A stretch of DNA of 64,000 nucleotides from Cupriavidus taiwanensis (GCF_900249755.1 NZ_LT976853.1:819276-883275), one strand, 5' to 3'. Numbered from the stretch's first letter, positions 35,331-45,998 are shown. The notes: generated from the letters alone by a model not told the origin. A program made the numbers and translations.

Positions 35331-36467
35331 CTAGGCCCGCACCCCCAGCCGCGTCAGCAGGTGCGCCAGTTGCGCCTGCGTGCCGGTCCCGGTCTTGGTG
35401 AAGATGGCCTTGAGCTGCGTGCGTCCGGTCTCGCGCCGGATGCCGATCAGCTCGCAGGCCTCGGGCAGGCCGATGCCCGTGGACAGCTGCAAGGCCAGCC
35501 GTATTTCCGCCGGCGTCAGGCCGTAGAGGTCGCGCAACACGGTGGGCAGCGTCATCGGCGCGGCGCCTGGCTCGTGAATCGCCACCAGCACGCTGGGGCG
35601 CTGCCAGTCCAGCGCCAGGTGATGGGCCGGGGGCAGCGGCAGCAGGATCACCTGCGCCTGCCGGCCCGCGCCATCGACGGCGCGCAGTGCCTGCGCCGGC
35701 TGCACGGTGGCGGGGCTGCACACCGCCCGCAGCGCCTCGGCGAACGGGCGCGACAGGGTCCAGCCGCCATCCTCGCGCGCGGCGAACGGCGCCGCGGCGC
35801 TGGTTTCGATCGACACCGCCGGCAGCAGCCTGCGCACCCAGGTTTCGCCGATGCTGTTGGCCAGCAGCGGCTTGCCGTCGTCGCGGAACACGATCACGCC
35901 GAACGGCAGCCGCTCCATCAACTGCGACGACGCATGCGCCAGCGCCGATACCTGGTGGGTGCGCTCGCGCAGCGCCATGGCCTGGCGCACGTGCGGGATC
36001 GCCCAGTCGAGCGCGCGTGCGTCCTCGGGCGAGAAGTGGTCGTGGCCGTGCGGGCGCTGCAGCGACAGGAATACGTCGTAGTGCGGCTGGCGCTCGACCA
36101 GGCAGGCCATCACCGATGACTGTTCGATCGGGCGCAGGAACTCGCCGTAGAAGGGCGACTTGCGCATGACCTGCGGGCCCAGCTCGCGCGAATCGATATA
36201 CCAGCTGCCCACCGCCATGCGCCGCGCGAACGGCAGCGCCGGATCGATCGCGGCGAACTGTTCGCGGTAGGCGGCCACCGCCTCGGGCATCGGGTTGACC
36301 TCCTGGTGCACCAGCACGCGCTCGTGCACGGTGTCGAGCACGAGCAGGTGCGCGTGACTGCTGCCGCTGGCCTGGCACAGCGCGCCCAGACTGCGCTGCC
36401 AGGCGTCGGCGTCGAAAATCCCCTCGTACAGCGCGCGAATGGTGTCGTGCATCTGTGTGTCGCTCAT
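35331..36467 (-). CDS. LuxR-family transcriptional regulator (paralogue 1 of a tandem pair)
   Basis: DNA-binding protein of 378 residues. The C-terminal LuxR-type helix-turn-helix lies at about 315-375: LYGLTPAEIRLALQLSTGIGLPEACELIG, then RRETGRTQLKAIFTKTG. The N-terminal 300 residues are a sensor-like region (MHDTIRALYEGIFDADAWQ, then AHLLVLDTVHERVLVHQEVN and SWYIDSRELGPQ) that aligns by eye along its whole length with the next gene. It lacks a receiver domain and an obvious AHL-binding domain, so the signal is unknown. The start at 36467 has AAGGGAAG upstream. Its stop faces the Bug-protein gene 30 bases away. The two paralogues are 99 bases apart on the same strand. Confidence 0.88.
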   Translation of the reverse strand: MSDTQMHDTIRALYEGIFDADAWQRSLGALCQASGSSHAHLLVLDTVHERVLVHQEVNPMPEAVAAYREQFAAIDPALPFARRMAVGSWYIDSRELGPQVMRKSPFYGEFLRPIEQSSVMACLVERQPHYDVFLSLQRPHGHDHFSPEDARALDWAIPHVRQAMALRERTHQVSALAHASSQLMERLPFGVIVFRDDGKPLLANSIGETWVRRLLPAVSIETSAAAPFAAREDGGWTLSRPFAEALRAVCSPATVQPAQALRAVDGAGRQAQVILLPLPPAHHLALDWQRPSVLVAIHEPGAAPMTLPTVLRDLYGLTPAEIRLALQLSTGIGLPEACELIGIRRETGRTQLKAIFTKTGTGTQAQLAHLLTRLGVRA

Positions 36468-36566
36468 GGCTTCCCTTCTTTTTACTTCTTTTATTTTTAG
36501 CACTTTACCCGCGTGGCAGCGCGCGTGCCGCCGCGGCGGCACGGCCTGCGGCGAGACGTAGCGTGT

Positions 36567-37670
36567 TCAGCCCTGATCCAGCGCCGCGCCAAGGCGCGAG
36601 AGCAGATGCGTGAGTTGGGCCTGGCTGTTGCAGCCGGTCTTGTGGAATACCGCCTTGAGCTGCGTGCGCGCGGTCTCGTGGCGGATGCCAAGCTGCTGGC
36701 TGGCTTCGGGCAAGCCCTCGCCGTGGGCCAGCTGCACGCTCAGCCGGGTTTCAGCCGGCGTCAGCCCGTACAGGTCGCGCAGCACGGGCCCGAGCAATAG
36801 CGGCGCGCGGTCCTGCTCATGCACGATCACCAGCGCGGCGGGTTCCTGCCACTGCGCGGCAAAGGCGTGCGAGGGCGGCAGCGGCAGCACGATGACCTGC
36901 GCCGTGGCGCCGCCGCTGGTGGCGCGTGCCGCCTGCGCGGCCACGGCGCGGCGCGGGTCGCAGGCTGCCTGGACCATGTCGGCGAAGGGCCGCGACAGAG
37001 TCCAGTCGGACACCTTGCCGGCCGGGTCCAGCCGCCGCGCCCAGCGTTCGCCGGCGCGGTTGCACAGCAGCACATGGCGCTGCGGCGAAAACACCAGCAG
37101 CGCGAAATTGAGCCGCTCGACCAGCTGCGTCGACAGCCGCGCCAGCACCGTCAGCCCGAGCGTGCGGTCGCGCATCGCCATGGCGCTGCGCATATGCGGG
37201 ATGATCCAGTCCAGGCCGCCGGTGTCGGCGGTCGAGAACAGCGGCTGCCGCTGCGCGCGCTGCATCGAGAAATAGACTTCGCAATGGGGCTGGCGCTCCA
37301 CCAGGCAGGCGACGTAGGAGCGCAGGCCATAGCGGTGGAAGAAGTCGCGGTAGAACGGATGGCGCGCCATGGTGCCTTCGCCCAGTTCGCGCGCGTCGAT
37401 ATACCAGTCGCCCGGCTGCAGGCGCGGCGCGAACTGCTTGGCCGGGTCGATGGCCTGGTAATCCGCTTCGTATTCGGTGAACAGCTCGACCACCGGATTG
37501 ACGATCTCGTTGACGGTGACCTGGTCGCGCACCGTGTCCCAGACCATCATCGAGGCATGTGCCGTGCCGGCCAGCTCGGTCAGGGTGCGCAGGCTGTCCT
37601 GCCAGGCCCCGGGATCCAGAATGCCCTCGTACAAGCCGCGGATGGCTCCGTGCATGTCGGCTTCATTCAT
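36567..37670 (-). CDS. LuxR-family transcriptional regulator (paralogue 2 of a tandem pair)
   Basis: A 367-residue protein with the same architecture as the downstream gene: N-terminal MHGAIRGLYEGILDPGAWQDSL, DWYIDARELGEG, a conserved CLVERQPHCEVYFSMQRAQ block, and a C-terminal LuxR helix-turn-helix at about 305-362 (LYGLTPAETRLSVQLAHGEGLPEASQQLG, HETARTQLKAVFHKTG). The matching blocks run co-linearly with the other copy, so the pair comes from a tandem duplication that has since diverged strongly. The start at 37670 follows AAGGGG; an in-frame ATG 18 bases upstream is less well placed. It is divergent from pgk. Targets and ligand are unknown. Confidence 0.88.
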   Translation of the reverse strand: MNEADMHGAIRGLYEGILDPGAWQDSLRTLTELAGTAHASMMVWDTVRDQVTVNEIVNPVVELFTEYEADYQAIDPAKQFAPRLQPGDWYIDARELGEGTMARHPFYRDFFHRYGLRSYVACLVERQPHCEVYFSMQRAQRQPLFSTADTGGLDWIIPHMRSAMAMRDRTLGLTVLARLSTQLVERLNFALLVFSPQRHVLLCNRAGERWARRLDPAGKVSDWTLSRPFADMVQAACDPRRAVAAQAARATSGGATAQVIVLPLPPSHAFAAQWQEPAALVIVHEQDRAPLLLGPVLRDLYGLTPAETRLSVQLAHGEGLPEASQQLGIRHETARTQLKAVFHKTGCNSQAQLTHLLSRLGAALDQG

Positions 37671-38079
37671 CTGACTTACCCCTTGCATTCGCGACAAAAA
37701 TAATGCGCGGCACCGGCGATGCGTCCGCTCGCACCCCGGCATGCTTTGTTGTTATGGCTGCTTGTCTTTGGCCGCATCGGTATCGGCCGCCGCTTGTCTT
37801 GGCCGTTTGTAGACCGGCTCTGGCGTGATGGCGTGTCTGTTGTAGCAGACGTTGCGTACATTACCGCACTCGGGGGACTCGCGGAAAACGCTGGCGCCCC
37901 TTCTTTGGTGGGGAGTCCGGCAAGACGCGGCGCCCGGCGGCGCGCCATTGCGGGCCGGTTTGTGCGTTCCCGGGCGCTTCCCGGCGCTGCACGGTCCGGA
38001 ATCGGCAAAGCCCTGATCACGATCAGGTAAAATGCCGGTTTCCCCGAATCAGCAGCGAAATCTCGCGCCATCCACCGTC
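37671..38079. promoter_or_regulatory. 409-bp divergent region between the LuxR pair and pgk
   Basis: No gene is evident. Near the regulator side a direct repeat GCTTGTCTT(T)GGCCG occurs at 37760 and 37792, 32 bases apart, and GTCTG-N6-CAGAC lies at 37832-37847. Near pgk there is a perfect palindrome directly upstream of a -10-like TAAAAT (listed separately). The middle part is plain GC-rich sequence without recognised signals. Confidence 0.45.
38012..38033 (+). promoter_or_regulatory. perfect 16-bp palindrome CCTGATC-AC-GATCAGG with -10-like TAAAAT, pgk operator candidate
   Basis: CCTGATC at 38012-38018 and GATCAGG at 38021-38027 are exact complements around AC. TAAAAT follows immediately at 38028-38033, 47 bases before the pgk ATG. 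A dimeric repressor bound here would overlap the promoter of the pgk-pyk-fba cluster. The regulator is not known. Confidence 0.45.
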
Positions 38080-39276
<1,197 letters not shown>

Positions 39277-39369
39277 CGCACCCGCCGCGCGCCTGGCGGG
39301 GCCGTCGGCCCGCCGGGCGCGCAACACCGGCCGTCGGGCCATCGAGCGCTGAAACCAGGAAACCCCCGC

Positions 39370-40806
39370 ATGACCCGCTCCACCAAGATCGTCGCCACCA
39401 TCGGCCCCGCTTCCAGCTCGCTGGAAATCCTGACGCGCATGATCGCGGCGGGGGTCGACGTGGTGCGGCTGAACTTTTCGCACGGCACCGCCCAGGACCA
39501 TCTCGACCGCGCCCGGCTGGTGCGCGAGGCGGCGCAGGCCTGCGGGCGCGAGGTCGCCATCATGGCCGACCTGCAGGGCCCCAAGATCCGCGTGGGCAAG
39601 TTCGAGCACGGCAAGATCCTGCTCAAGGCGGGCGAGCCCTTCATCCTCGATTCCAGCTGCAAGCTCGGCAACGAACAGCGCGCCGGCCTGGACTACCAGG
39701 ACCTGCCGCGCGACGTCGGCCCGGGCGACCTGCTGCTGCTCAACGACGGCCTGATCGTGCTGGTGGTCGAGCGCGTGCTGGGCACCGAGATCTTCACCAC
39801 CGTGCGCGTGGGCGGCGAGCTGTCCAACAACAAGGGCATCAACCGCCAGGGCGGCGGGCTGTCGGCGCCGGCGCTGACCGCCAAGGACATGGACGACATC
39901 AAGACCGCCATGGCCCTGGGCGCGGACTACGTCGCGGTCAGCTTCCCCAAGAACGCCACCGACATGGAAATGGCGCGCCAGCTGGCCGCCGTGGCCGGCC
40001 AGCCGCACGGCCACCGGGCCCGCATGATCGCCAAGATCGAGCGTGCCGAGGCCATCCACCCGGGCGTGCTGGAAGAAATCCTGCAGGCCTCCGACGGCAT
40101 CATGGTGGCGCGCGGCGACCTTGCCGTGGAAGTCGGCAACGCCGCCGTGCCGGCGCTGCAGAAGCGCATGATCAAGCTGGCGCGCGAGGCCAACAAGCTC
40201 ACCATCACTGCCACGCAGATGATGGAAAGCATGATCGTCAACCCGGTGCCGACGCGCGCCGAGGTCTCGGACGTGGCCAACGCCGTGCTGGACGGCACCG
40301 ACGCCGTGATGCTGTCGGCCGAGACCGCCGCCGGCCGCTATCCGGTGGAAACCGTCGAGGCCATGGCCGCGGTCTGCATCGAGGCCGAGAAGTCCGAGGT
40401 GGTGCAGCTCGACACCGATTTCCTGAACCAGACCTTCTCGCGCATCGACCAGTCGGTGGCGATGGGGGCGCTGTTCACCGCCTATCATTTGCAGGTGAAG
40501 GCGATCGCGGCGCTGACCGATTCGGGCGCGACCGCGCTGTGGATGAGCCGGCACCGCATCCATGTCCCGATCTACGCGATGACGCCCAACCTGGCGTCGC
40601 AGCGCAAGATGCAGCTGTACCGCAACGTGGTGCCGCTGCCGCTGCAGTCCAGCACCGACCGCGATACCGCGCTGGAGCAGGCCGAGGAGCTGCTGCTGGC
40701 GCAGGGCGTGGTGCAGCGGGGCGATTTCATCGTGCTGACCATCGGCGAGCCGATGGGCCAGCCGGGCGGCACCAACACCCTGAAGATCGTCAGGGTGGGG
40801 CATTGA
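39370..40806 (+). CDS. pyk: pyruvate kinase
   Basis: Glycolytic enzyme transferring phosphate from phosphoenolpyruvate to ADP. The 478-residue product shows TKIVATIGPASSSLE, RLNFSHGTAQDH, DLQGPKIRVGKF, the catalytic MIAKIERAEAI with the conserved Lys and Glu, DGIMVARGDLAVEVG, TATQMMESMIVNPVPTRAE and LDGTDAVMLSAETAAGRYP. A C-terminal allosteric-type domain of about 120 residues is present. It lies between pgk and fba on the same strand with short gaps. Confidence 0.98.
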   Translation: MTRSTKIVATIGPASSSLEILTRMIAAGVDVVRLNFSHGTAQDHLDRARLVREAAQACGREVAIMADLQGPKIRVGKFEHGKILLKAGEPFILDSSCKLGNEQRAGLDYQDLPRDVGPGDLLLLNDGLIVLVVERVLGTEIFTTVRVGGELSNNKGINRQGGGLSAPALTAKDMDDIKTAMALGADYVAVSFPKNATDMEMARQLAAVAGQPHGHRARMIAKIERAEAIHPGVLEEILQASDGIMVARGDLAVEVGNAAVPALQKRMIKLAREANKLTITATQMMESMIVNPVPTRAEVSDVANAVLDGTDAVMLSAETAAGRYPVETVEAMAAVCIEAEKSEVVQLDTDFLNQTFSRIDQSVAMGALFTAYHLQVKAIAALTDSGATALWMSRHRIHVPIYAMTPNLASQRKMQLYRNVVPLPLQSSTDRDTALEQAEELLLAQGVVQRGDFIVLTIGEPMGQPGGTNTLKIVRVGH

Positions 40807-40856
40807 GCGCCGACAGAAGAATACAGAGACATCCCATTTTCATTTAGGAGTTAGAC

Positions 40857-41921
40857 ATGCCACTCGTTTCGATGCGCCAGCTGCTGGACCACGCCGCCGA
40901 GAACAGCTACGGCCTGCCGGCTTTCAACGTCAACAACCTCGAACAGGTGCAGGCCATCATGCAGGCCGCCGACGAGGTCAACGCGCCGGTGATCATGCAA
41001 GCCTCGGCCGGTGCCCGCAAATACGCCGGCGAGCACTTCCTGCGCCACCTGATCGAGGCCGCGGTCGAAGCCTACCCGCACATCCCGGTGGTGATGCACC
41101 AGGACCACGGCCAGTCGCCGGCGATCTGCCAGGCCGCGATCGACCTGGGCTTCTCGTCGGTGATGATGGACGGCTCGCTGCGCGAAGACGGCAAGACCCC
41201 TGCCGACTACGAGTACAACGTCGACGTGACCCGCAAGGTGGTGCAGCTGTCGCACGCCATCGGCGTGACCGTCGAGGGCGAACTGGGCTGCCTGGGCTCG
41301 CTCGAAACCGGTGAAGCCGGCGAGGAAGACGGCATCGGCGCCGAAGGCAAGCTGGACCACTCCATGCTGCTGACCGACCCGGAGCAGGCCGCCGACTTCG
41401 TCAAGGCCACCCAGCTCGACGCGCTGGCGATTGCCATCGGCACCTCGCACGGCGCCTACAAGTTCACCCGCAAGCCCACCGGCGACATCCTGGCGATCAA
41501 CCGCATCAAGGAAATCCACGCCCGCATCCCCAACACCCACCTGGTGATGCACGGCTCGTCGTCGGTGCCGCAGGAACTGCTGGAAGAGATCCGCAAGTTC
41601 GGCGGCGACATGAAGGAAACCTACGGCGTGCCGGTCGAGGAAATCCAGGAAGCGATCAAGTACGGCGTGCGCAAGATCAATATCGACACCGACATCCGCC
41701 TGGCCATGACCGGCGCGATCCGCCGCTTCTTCGTCGAAAACCCGAGCAAGTTCGACCCGCGCGAATACCTGAAGCCGGCCCGCGAAGCCGCCAAGCAGGT
41801 GTGCAAGGCGCGCTACCTGGCGTTCGGCTGCGAAGGCCAGGCCGGCAAGATCAAGCCGGTGGCGCTGAGCGAGATCGCGCAGCAGTACAAGTCGGGCAAG
41901 CTGGCGCAGGTCGTGCAGTAA
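40857..41921 (+). CDS. fba: fructose-bisphosphate aldolase, class II (Calvin-type)
   Basis: Zinc-dependent aldolase splitting or forming fructose-1,6-bisphosphate. The 354-residue length and motifs [29 protein letters not shown], the zinc-ligand segment [66 protein letters not shown] and [11 protein letters not shown] identify the subtype used in the Calvin cycle of proteobacteria (CbbA/FbaA). AGGAG lies 7 bases before the ATG. It follows pyk by 50 bases, and a REP-like palindrome follows the stop. Confidence 0.97.
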   Translation: MPLVSMRQLLDHAAENSYGLPAFNVNNLEQVQAIMQAADEVNAPVIMQASAGARKYAGEHFLRHLIEAAVEAYPHIPVVMHQDHGQSPAICQAAIDLGFSSVMMDGSLREDGKTPADYEYNVDVTRKVVQLSHAIGVTVEGELGCLGSLETGEAGEEDGIGAEGKLDHSMLLTDPEQAADFVKATQLDALAIAIGTSHGAYKFTRKPTGDILAINRIKEIHARIPNTHLVMHGSSSVPQELLEEIRKFGGDMKETYGVPVEEIQEAIKYGVRKINIDTDIRLAMTGAIRRFFVENPSKFDPREYLKPAREAAKQVCKARYLAFGCEGQAGKIKPVALSEIAQQYKSGKLAQVVQ

Positions 41922-41929
41922 GTTTTCAT

Positions 41930-42021
41930 CGTCGTTCCCGCGCAGGCGGGAACCCAGCGTCTTTAGCGCGGCGCTGACCAAAGGCAAAAGTCACTGGGTC
42001 CCCGCCTCCGCGGGGACGACG
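41930..42021. repeat. REP-like imperfect long palindrome between fba and purC
   Basis: Left arm CGTCGTTCCCGCGCAGGCGG (continuing AACCCAG, 41930-41957) is complementary to the right arm at 41994-42021 with about four mismatches in 28 bases. Each arm is itself a small palindrome (TTCCCGC-GCAG-GCGGGAA). The 36-base spacer is unrelated. Elements of this look are common between genes in Ralstonia/Cupriavidus. Confidence 0.75.
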
Positions 42022-42084
42022 CATTTTTGAGCGTCAGTGTTTTTTGCGGACGCTGTGCTTTACCTCCGTTTTATCGGAACCATC

Positions 42085-42993
42085 ATGTCCAACGCTCTCT
42101 ACCAGTCCTCCATCAACTCGCTGCCGCTGCTGGGCCACGGCAAGGTGCGCGACAACTACGCCGTCGGCAACGACAAGCTGCTGATCGTCACCACCGACCG
42201 CCTGTCGGCGTTCGACGTCATCATGGGCGAGCCGATCCCCGACAAGGGCCGCGTGCTGAACCAGATGGCGAACTTCTGGTTCAGGAAGCTCGCGCACATC
42301 GTGCCGAACCACGAGACCGGCATCGCGCCCGAGACCGTGGTGGCAGCCGATGAAGTGGAGCAGGTCAGGGGCCGCGCGGTGGTGGTCAAGCGCCTGAAGC
42401 CGATCCTGGTCGAGGCCGTGGTGCGCGGCTATCTTGCCGGCAGCGGCTGGAAGGACTACCAGGCCACCGGCAAGGTGTGCGGCATCGCGCTGCCGCCGGG
42501 CCTGCAGAACGCGCAGAAGCTGCCCGAGCCGATCTTCACGCCGGCGGCCAAGGCCGAGATGGGTGAGCACGACGAGAACATCTCGTTCGCCGAGGTCGAG
42601 GCCCGCATCGGCATCGCGCTGGCGCGCCAGATGCGCGAGATCTCGATCCGCCTGTACAAGGAAGCGGCCGAGTTCGCGGCCACGCGCGGCATTATCATCG
42701 CCGACACCAAGTTCGAGTTCGGCCTGGACGACAACGGCGTGCTGACGCTGATGGACGAAGTGCTGACCGCCGACTCGTCGCGCTTCTGGCCGGCCGATTC
42801 GTACCAGGTGGGCACCAACCCGCCGTCGTTCGACAAGCAGTTCGTGCGCGACTGGCTGGAAGCCGTGCGCATCGACGGCAAGCCGTGGCCCAAGACCGCG
42901 CCGGCACCGCAGCTGCCGGAAGACGTGATCGAGAAGACCGCGGCGAAGTACCGTGAGGCGCTGACGCGCCTGACGGGGGAAGAGTTGAAGTAA
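42085..42993 (+). CDS. purC: phosphoribosylaminoimidazole-succinocarboxamide synthase (SAICAR synthetase)
   Basis: Purine-synthesis enzyme joining CAIR and aspartate with ATP. The 302-residue length is that of the longer PurC type (yeast ADE1-like). Motifs: [41 protein letters not shown] near the N-terminus, [69 protein letters not shown]. The ATG at 42085 starts directly before the conserved strand; an open extension upstream falls in the repeat region. It is first of the purC-purE-purK run. Confidence 0.98.
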   Translation: MSNALYQSSINSLPLLGHGKVRDNYAVGNDKLLIVTTDRLSAFDVIMGEPIPDKGRVLNQMANFWFRKLAHIVPNHETGIAPETVVAADEVEQVRGRAVVVKRLKPILVEAVVRGYLAGSGWKDYQATGKVCGIALPPGLQNAQKLPEPIFTPAAKAEMGEHDENISFAEVEARIGIALARQMREISIRLYKEAAEFAATRGIIIADTKFEFGLDDNGVLTLMDEVLTADSSRFWPADSYQVGTNPPSFDKQFVRDWLEAVRIDGKPWPKTAPAPQLPEDVIEKTAAKYREALTRLTGEELK

Positions 42994-43029
42994 GTTCCCA
43001 CCCCGGCTTCCCACAAGCCAACGGTGTTT

Positions 43030-43143
43030 CCCTCTCCCCTCACGGGGAGAGGGCAGGGTGAGGGGTGGTATGGCAAGGCACCACGCGTCGAGAACCGCTC
43101 GGCCCTCACCCCCGCCCCTCTCCCGCCAGCGGGAGAGGGGAGC
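43030..43143. repeat. REP doublet (REPIN-like) between purC and purE
   Basis: Left hairpin CCCTCTCCCC-TCAC-GGGGAGAGGG (43030-43053) followed by AGGGTGAGGGG; right part GGCCCTCACCCC then hairpin CCCCTCTCCCGC-CA-GCGGGAGAGGGG (43115-43140). The two halves are inverted relative to each other, so the whole can also form one long cruciform. The same repeat occurs at 45999-46142 and as a singlet at 51022-51049. It ends 20 bases before the purE start. Confidence 0.85.
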
Positions 43144-43162
43144 AAACAAGCAAGGATCAAAC

Positions 43163-43660
43163 GTGAGCAAGCAAGACAAGCCATTGGTCGGCGTGGTCAT
43201 GGGCAGCAGTTCCGACTGGGACGTGATGCAGCACGCCGTGGCCATGCTGAAGGATTTCGGCGTGCCGTTCGAGGCCCAGGTGGTGTCCGCGCACCGCATG
43301 GCCGACGACATGTTCCGCTATGCCGAGAGCGCCCGCGGCCGCGGCATCCGCGCCATCATCGCCGGTGCCGGCGGTGCCGCGCACCTGCCCGGCATGATCG
43401 CCGCCAAGACCATCGTGCCGGTGTTCGGCGTGCCGGTGCCGTCGAAGTACCTGCGCGGCGAGGACTCGCTGCTGTCGATCGTGCAGATGCCCAAGGGCGT
43501 GCCGGTGGCCACCTTCGCCATCGGCGAGGCGGGCGCGGCCAACGCCGCGCTGCACGCGATCGCCACGCTGGCGACCACCGATGACGCGCTGGCCGCCGCG
43601 CTGGAAGCGTTCCGCGCGAAGCAGACCGAAGCCGCGCGCGCCATGACTTTGCCGCTGTAA
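43163..43660 (+). CDS. purE: 5-(carboxyamino)imidazole ribonucleotide mutase (class I PurE)
   Basis: Purine-synthesis enzyme converting N5-CAIR to CAIR, working after PurK. The 165-residue product has [18 protein letters not shown], the SAHRM loop, [45 protein letters not shown] and [11 protein letters not shown]. The start is GTG at 43163, because AAGGA lies 7 bases upstream and the upstream open frame runs through the repeat element. purK follows 41 bases after the stop, giving the usual purEK pair. Confidence 0.97.
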   Translation: MSKQDKPLVGVVMGSSSDWDVMQHAVAMLKDFGVPFEAQVVSAHRMADDMFRYAESARGRGIRAIIAGAGGAAHLPGMIAAKTIVPVFGVPVPSKYLRGEDSLLSIVQMPKGVPVATFAIGEAGAANAALHAIATLATTDDALAAALEAFRAKQTEAARAMTLPL

Positions 43661-43701
43661 TGCTGCCGCTGTAATCCTCCGGACCCACACGGAACCGAGC
43701 A

Positions 43702-44946
43702 ATGCCTACCGATATCCATCCCCATCTCTCCGAAGCCCACACGCCGGAATCGCGCGCCGAGTTCGGCGTCGACCGACCCGACGCGCCCATCCTGCCCGGC
43801 GCGTGGCTGGGCATGCTGGGCGGCGGCCAGCTCGGCCGCATGTTCACGCATGCGGCGCAGGCGATGGGCTATCGCGTGTGCGTGCTCGACCCGGACCAGG
43901 ACAGCCCCGCCGGCGTGGTCGCCGACAAGCACATCTGCGCGCAGTACACCGACGAGGCCGCGCTCGCCGAGATGGGCAAGCTGTGCCAGGCGGTCAGCAC
44001 CGAGTTCGAGAACGTGCCGTCGCTGTCGCTGGACCGGCTGGAGCAGCTCGGGGCGTTCGTCGCGCCGCGCGGCTACTGCGTGTCGATCGCGCAGAACCGC
44101 ATCGGCGAGAAGAAGTTCTTTGCCGCGTGCGCCGAGCGCACCGGCGTGCCGACCGCGCCGCACTGGGTGATCCAGCACGACGCCGACGTCGACCAGCTGC
44201 CCGACCACGTGCTGCCCGGCATCCTCAAGACCGCGCGCATGGGCTACGACGGCAAGGGCCAGGCGCGCGTGAAGACGCGCGACGACGTGCGCGCCGCGTG
44301 GAAGGCGATGCAGCACGTGCCGTGCGTGCTCGAGCAGATGCTGCCGCTGGCGTACGAGGTCTCGGTGCTGGCCGCGCGCGGCGCCGACGGCGCCACCGCG
44401 ACCTGGCCGCTGGCCGAGAACGTGCACCGCGACGGCATCCTGTTCTCGACCGAGATGCCGTCTGCCAGCGTCTCGCCCGAGATCGCCGATCGTGCCCGCG
44501 CCGCCGCTGCCGCCATTGCCACGGAAATGGGCTATGTCGGCGTGCTGTGCATCGAGTTCTTCGTGCTGACCGACGGTTCGCTGGTTGCCAACGAAATGGC
44601 GCCGCGCCCGCACAATTCCGGCCATATCACCATGGACGCCTGCGAGACCAGCCAGTTCGAACAGCAAGTGCGCGCCATGGCGCGGCTGCCGCTGGGCAGC
44701 ACGCGCCAGCACTCGGCCGGCAAGATGCTGAACCTGCTCGGCGACGTGTGGTTCGAGTTCGGCCTGGAACGCACCCCGGCGTGGGACGAGGTGGTGGCGC
44801 AGCCCGGCGCCAAGCTGCACCTGTACGGCAAGAGCGATGCGCGCCCGTCGCGCAAGATGGGGCACGTCAACTGCATCGGCGAGCATGCCGAAGCCGCCGA
44901 CGCCGCTTTCAAGGCGGCCGCGCAGGCGCTGCACATCCCGCTCTGA
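43702..44946 (+). CDS. purK: 5-(carboxyamino)imidazole ribonucleotide synthase
   Basis: ATP-grasp enzyme that carboxylates AIR with bicarbonate to N5-CAIR, the substrate of PurE. The 414-residue product begins with a roughly 30-residue non-conserved extension, then [65 protein letters not shown], the metal-binding [26 protein letters not shown] and MLNLLGD. Length slightly exceeds E. coli PurK (355) because of the N-terminal extension; a later start (about residue 30) cannot be excluded. The Sua5 gene follows by 18 bases, so the operon continues. Confidence 0.97.
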   Translation: MPTDIHPHLSEAHTPESRAEFGVDRPDAPILPGAWLGMLGGGQLGRMFTHAAQAMGYRVCVLDPDQDSPAGVVADKHICAQYTDEAALAEMGKLCQAVSTEFENVPSLSLDRLEQLGAFVAPRGYCVSIAQNRIGEKKFFAACAERTGVPTAPHWVIQHDADVDQLPDHVLPGILKTARMGYDGKGQARVKTRDDVRAAWKAMQHVPCVLEQMLPLAYEVSVLAARGADGATATWPLAENVHRDGILFSTEMPSASVSPEIADRARAAAAAIATEMGYVGVLCIEFFVLTDGSLVANEMAPRPHNSGHITMDACETSQFEQQVRAMARLPLGSTRQHSAGKMLNLLGDVWFEFGLERTPAWDEVVAQPGAKLHLYGKSDARPSRKMGHVNCIGEHAEAADAAFKAAAQALHIPL

Positions 44947-44964
44947 TTCGACGCAAGGAACACA

Positions 44965-45954
44965 ATGTCGCCGCGCACCCCCACGGCCGCCGAACTCGAT
45001 GAAGCCGTCCGCCTGCTCGAGGCCGGGCAACTGGTCGCCTTCCCGACCGAGACCGTCTACGGCCTTGGCGCCGATGCCGAGAACCCCGCGGCGGTCGCCC
45101 GCATCTTCGCGCTCAAGGGCCGGCCGTCGAACCATCCGGTGATCGTGCACGTGGTCGACGGCGCCGACATCGGCTACTGGACCGACGACGTGCCCGAGGC
45201 CGCGCAGCAGCTGATCGACGCCTTCTGGCCCGGCCCGCTGACGCTGATCCTGAAGCGCGCCGCGCATATCGACGCCGCCGTCGCCGGCGGGCAGGACAGC
45301 ATCGGCCTGCGTTGCCCGTCGCATCCGGTGGCGCAGGCGCTGCTGTCGCGCTTCAAGCGCGGCCGCGGCGGCATCGCCGCGCCTTCCGCCAACAAGTTCG
45401 GCCAGGTCAGCCCGACCACCGCGCAGCATGTGCGCGATGAATTCGGCGACGCGGTTTATGTGCTGGAAGGCGATGGCGTCGAGGTCGGCATCGAATCGAC
45501 CATCGTCGACCTGTCGCGGCTGGACCAGGGCATCGGCCCGGTGCTGCTGCGCCCGGGGGCGGTCACGGTGGGAATGCTCGCGCAGGTGCTCGGCGAAGCC
45601 CCGCAGCCGCCGGACGCCGCCGCGCCGCGCGCATCGGGAACGCTGAAGGCCCACTACGCCCCGCACACGCCGCTGCTGCTGGCCGATGCGCAGGCTGCCG
45701 CCGCGCGCCTGGCAGCGCTGCCGGCGGATGCCCGCGTGGCCTGGGTCGGACGCGCGCCGCTGGCGGACCAGCGCTGCACCTGGGTACAGGCGCCCGCCGA
45801 TGCCGGCGCCTATGCGCAGGAGCTGTACCGGCTGCTGCGCAAGCTCGACACGCAGGGTTATACGCAGCTGGTGTTCGAGGTGTTGCCGCAGGGGCAGGAC
45901 TGGGCCGGCGTGCGCGACCGGCTGGAGCGGGCGGCGGCGGCGTTTGGCGGGTAG
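44965..45954 (+). CDS. L-threonylcarbamoyladenylate synthase, Sua5/YwlC type
   Basis: Makes threonylcarbamoyl-AMP from threonine, bicarbonate and ATP for the t6A37 modification of ANN-decoding tRNAs. The 329-residue product has the YrdC domain at about 1-205, with FPTETVYGLGADAENP, the KGRPSNHPVIVHV motif, WPGPLTLIL, IGLRCPSHPVAQALL and PSANKFGQVSPTTAQHV. A linker and a C-terminal Sua5 domain follow (AHYAPHTPLLLADA, then GYTQLVFEVLPQG). The two-domain form is Sua5 rather than the single-domain TsaC. It lies 18 bases after purK, suggesting one transcript, and is followed by a REPIN-like element. Confidence 0.95.
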   Translation: MSPRTPTAAELDEAVRLLEAGQLVAFPTETVYGLGADAENPAAVARIFALKGRPSNHPVIVHVVDGADIGYWTDDVPEAAQQLIDAFWPGPLTLILKRAAHIDAAVAGGQDSIGLRCPSHPVAQALLSRFKRGRGGIAAPSANKFGQVSPTTAQHVRDEFGDAVYVLEGDGVEVGIESTIVDLSRLDQGIGPVLLRPGAVTVGMLAQVLGEAPQPPDAAAPRASGTLKAHYAPHTPLLLADAQAAAARLAALPADARVAWVGRAPLADQRCTWVQAPADAGAYAQELYRLLRKLDTQGYTQLVFEVLPQGQDWAGVRDRLERAAAAFGG

Positions 45955-45998
45955 GGCGGGTGGTGGTTTGGCGCAGGTCTGACTTCGTCGACGCGCTG

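Noticed and set aside
31018..36378. 1786-residue minus-strand open frame across the helicase, Bug and LuxR genes
   Set aside because: It is antisense to well-supported genes and is a by-product of high GC third positions; composition is His/Gln/Arg-rich with no domain. Only its short part near 36 kb overlaps regulator gene 1 in another frame.
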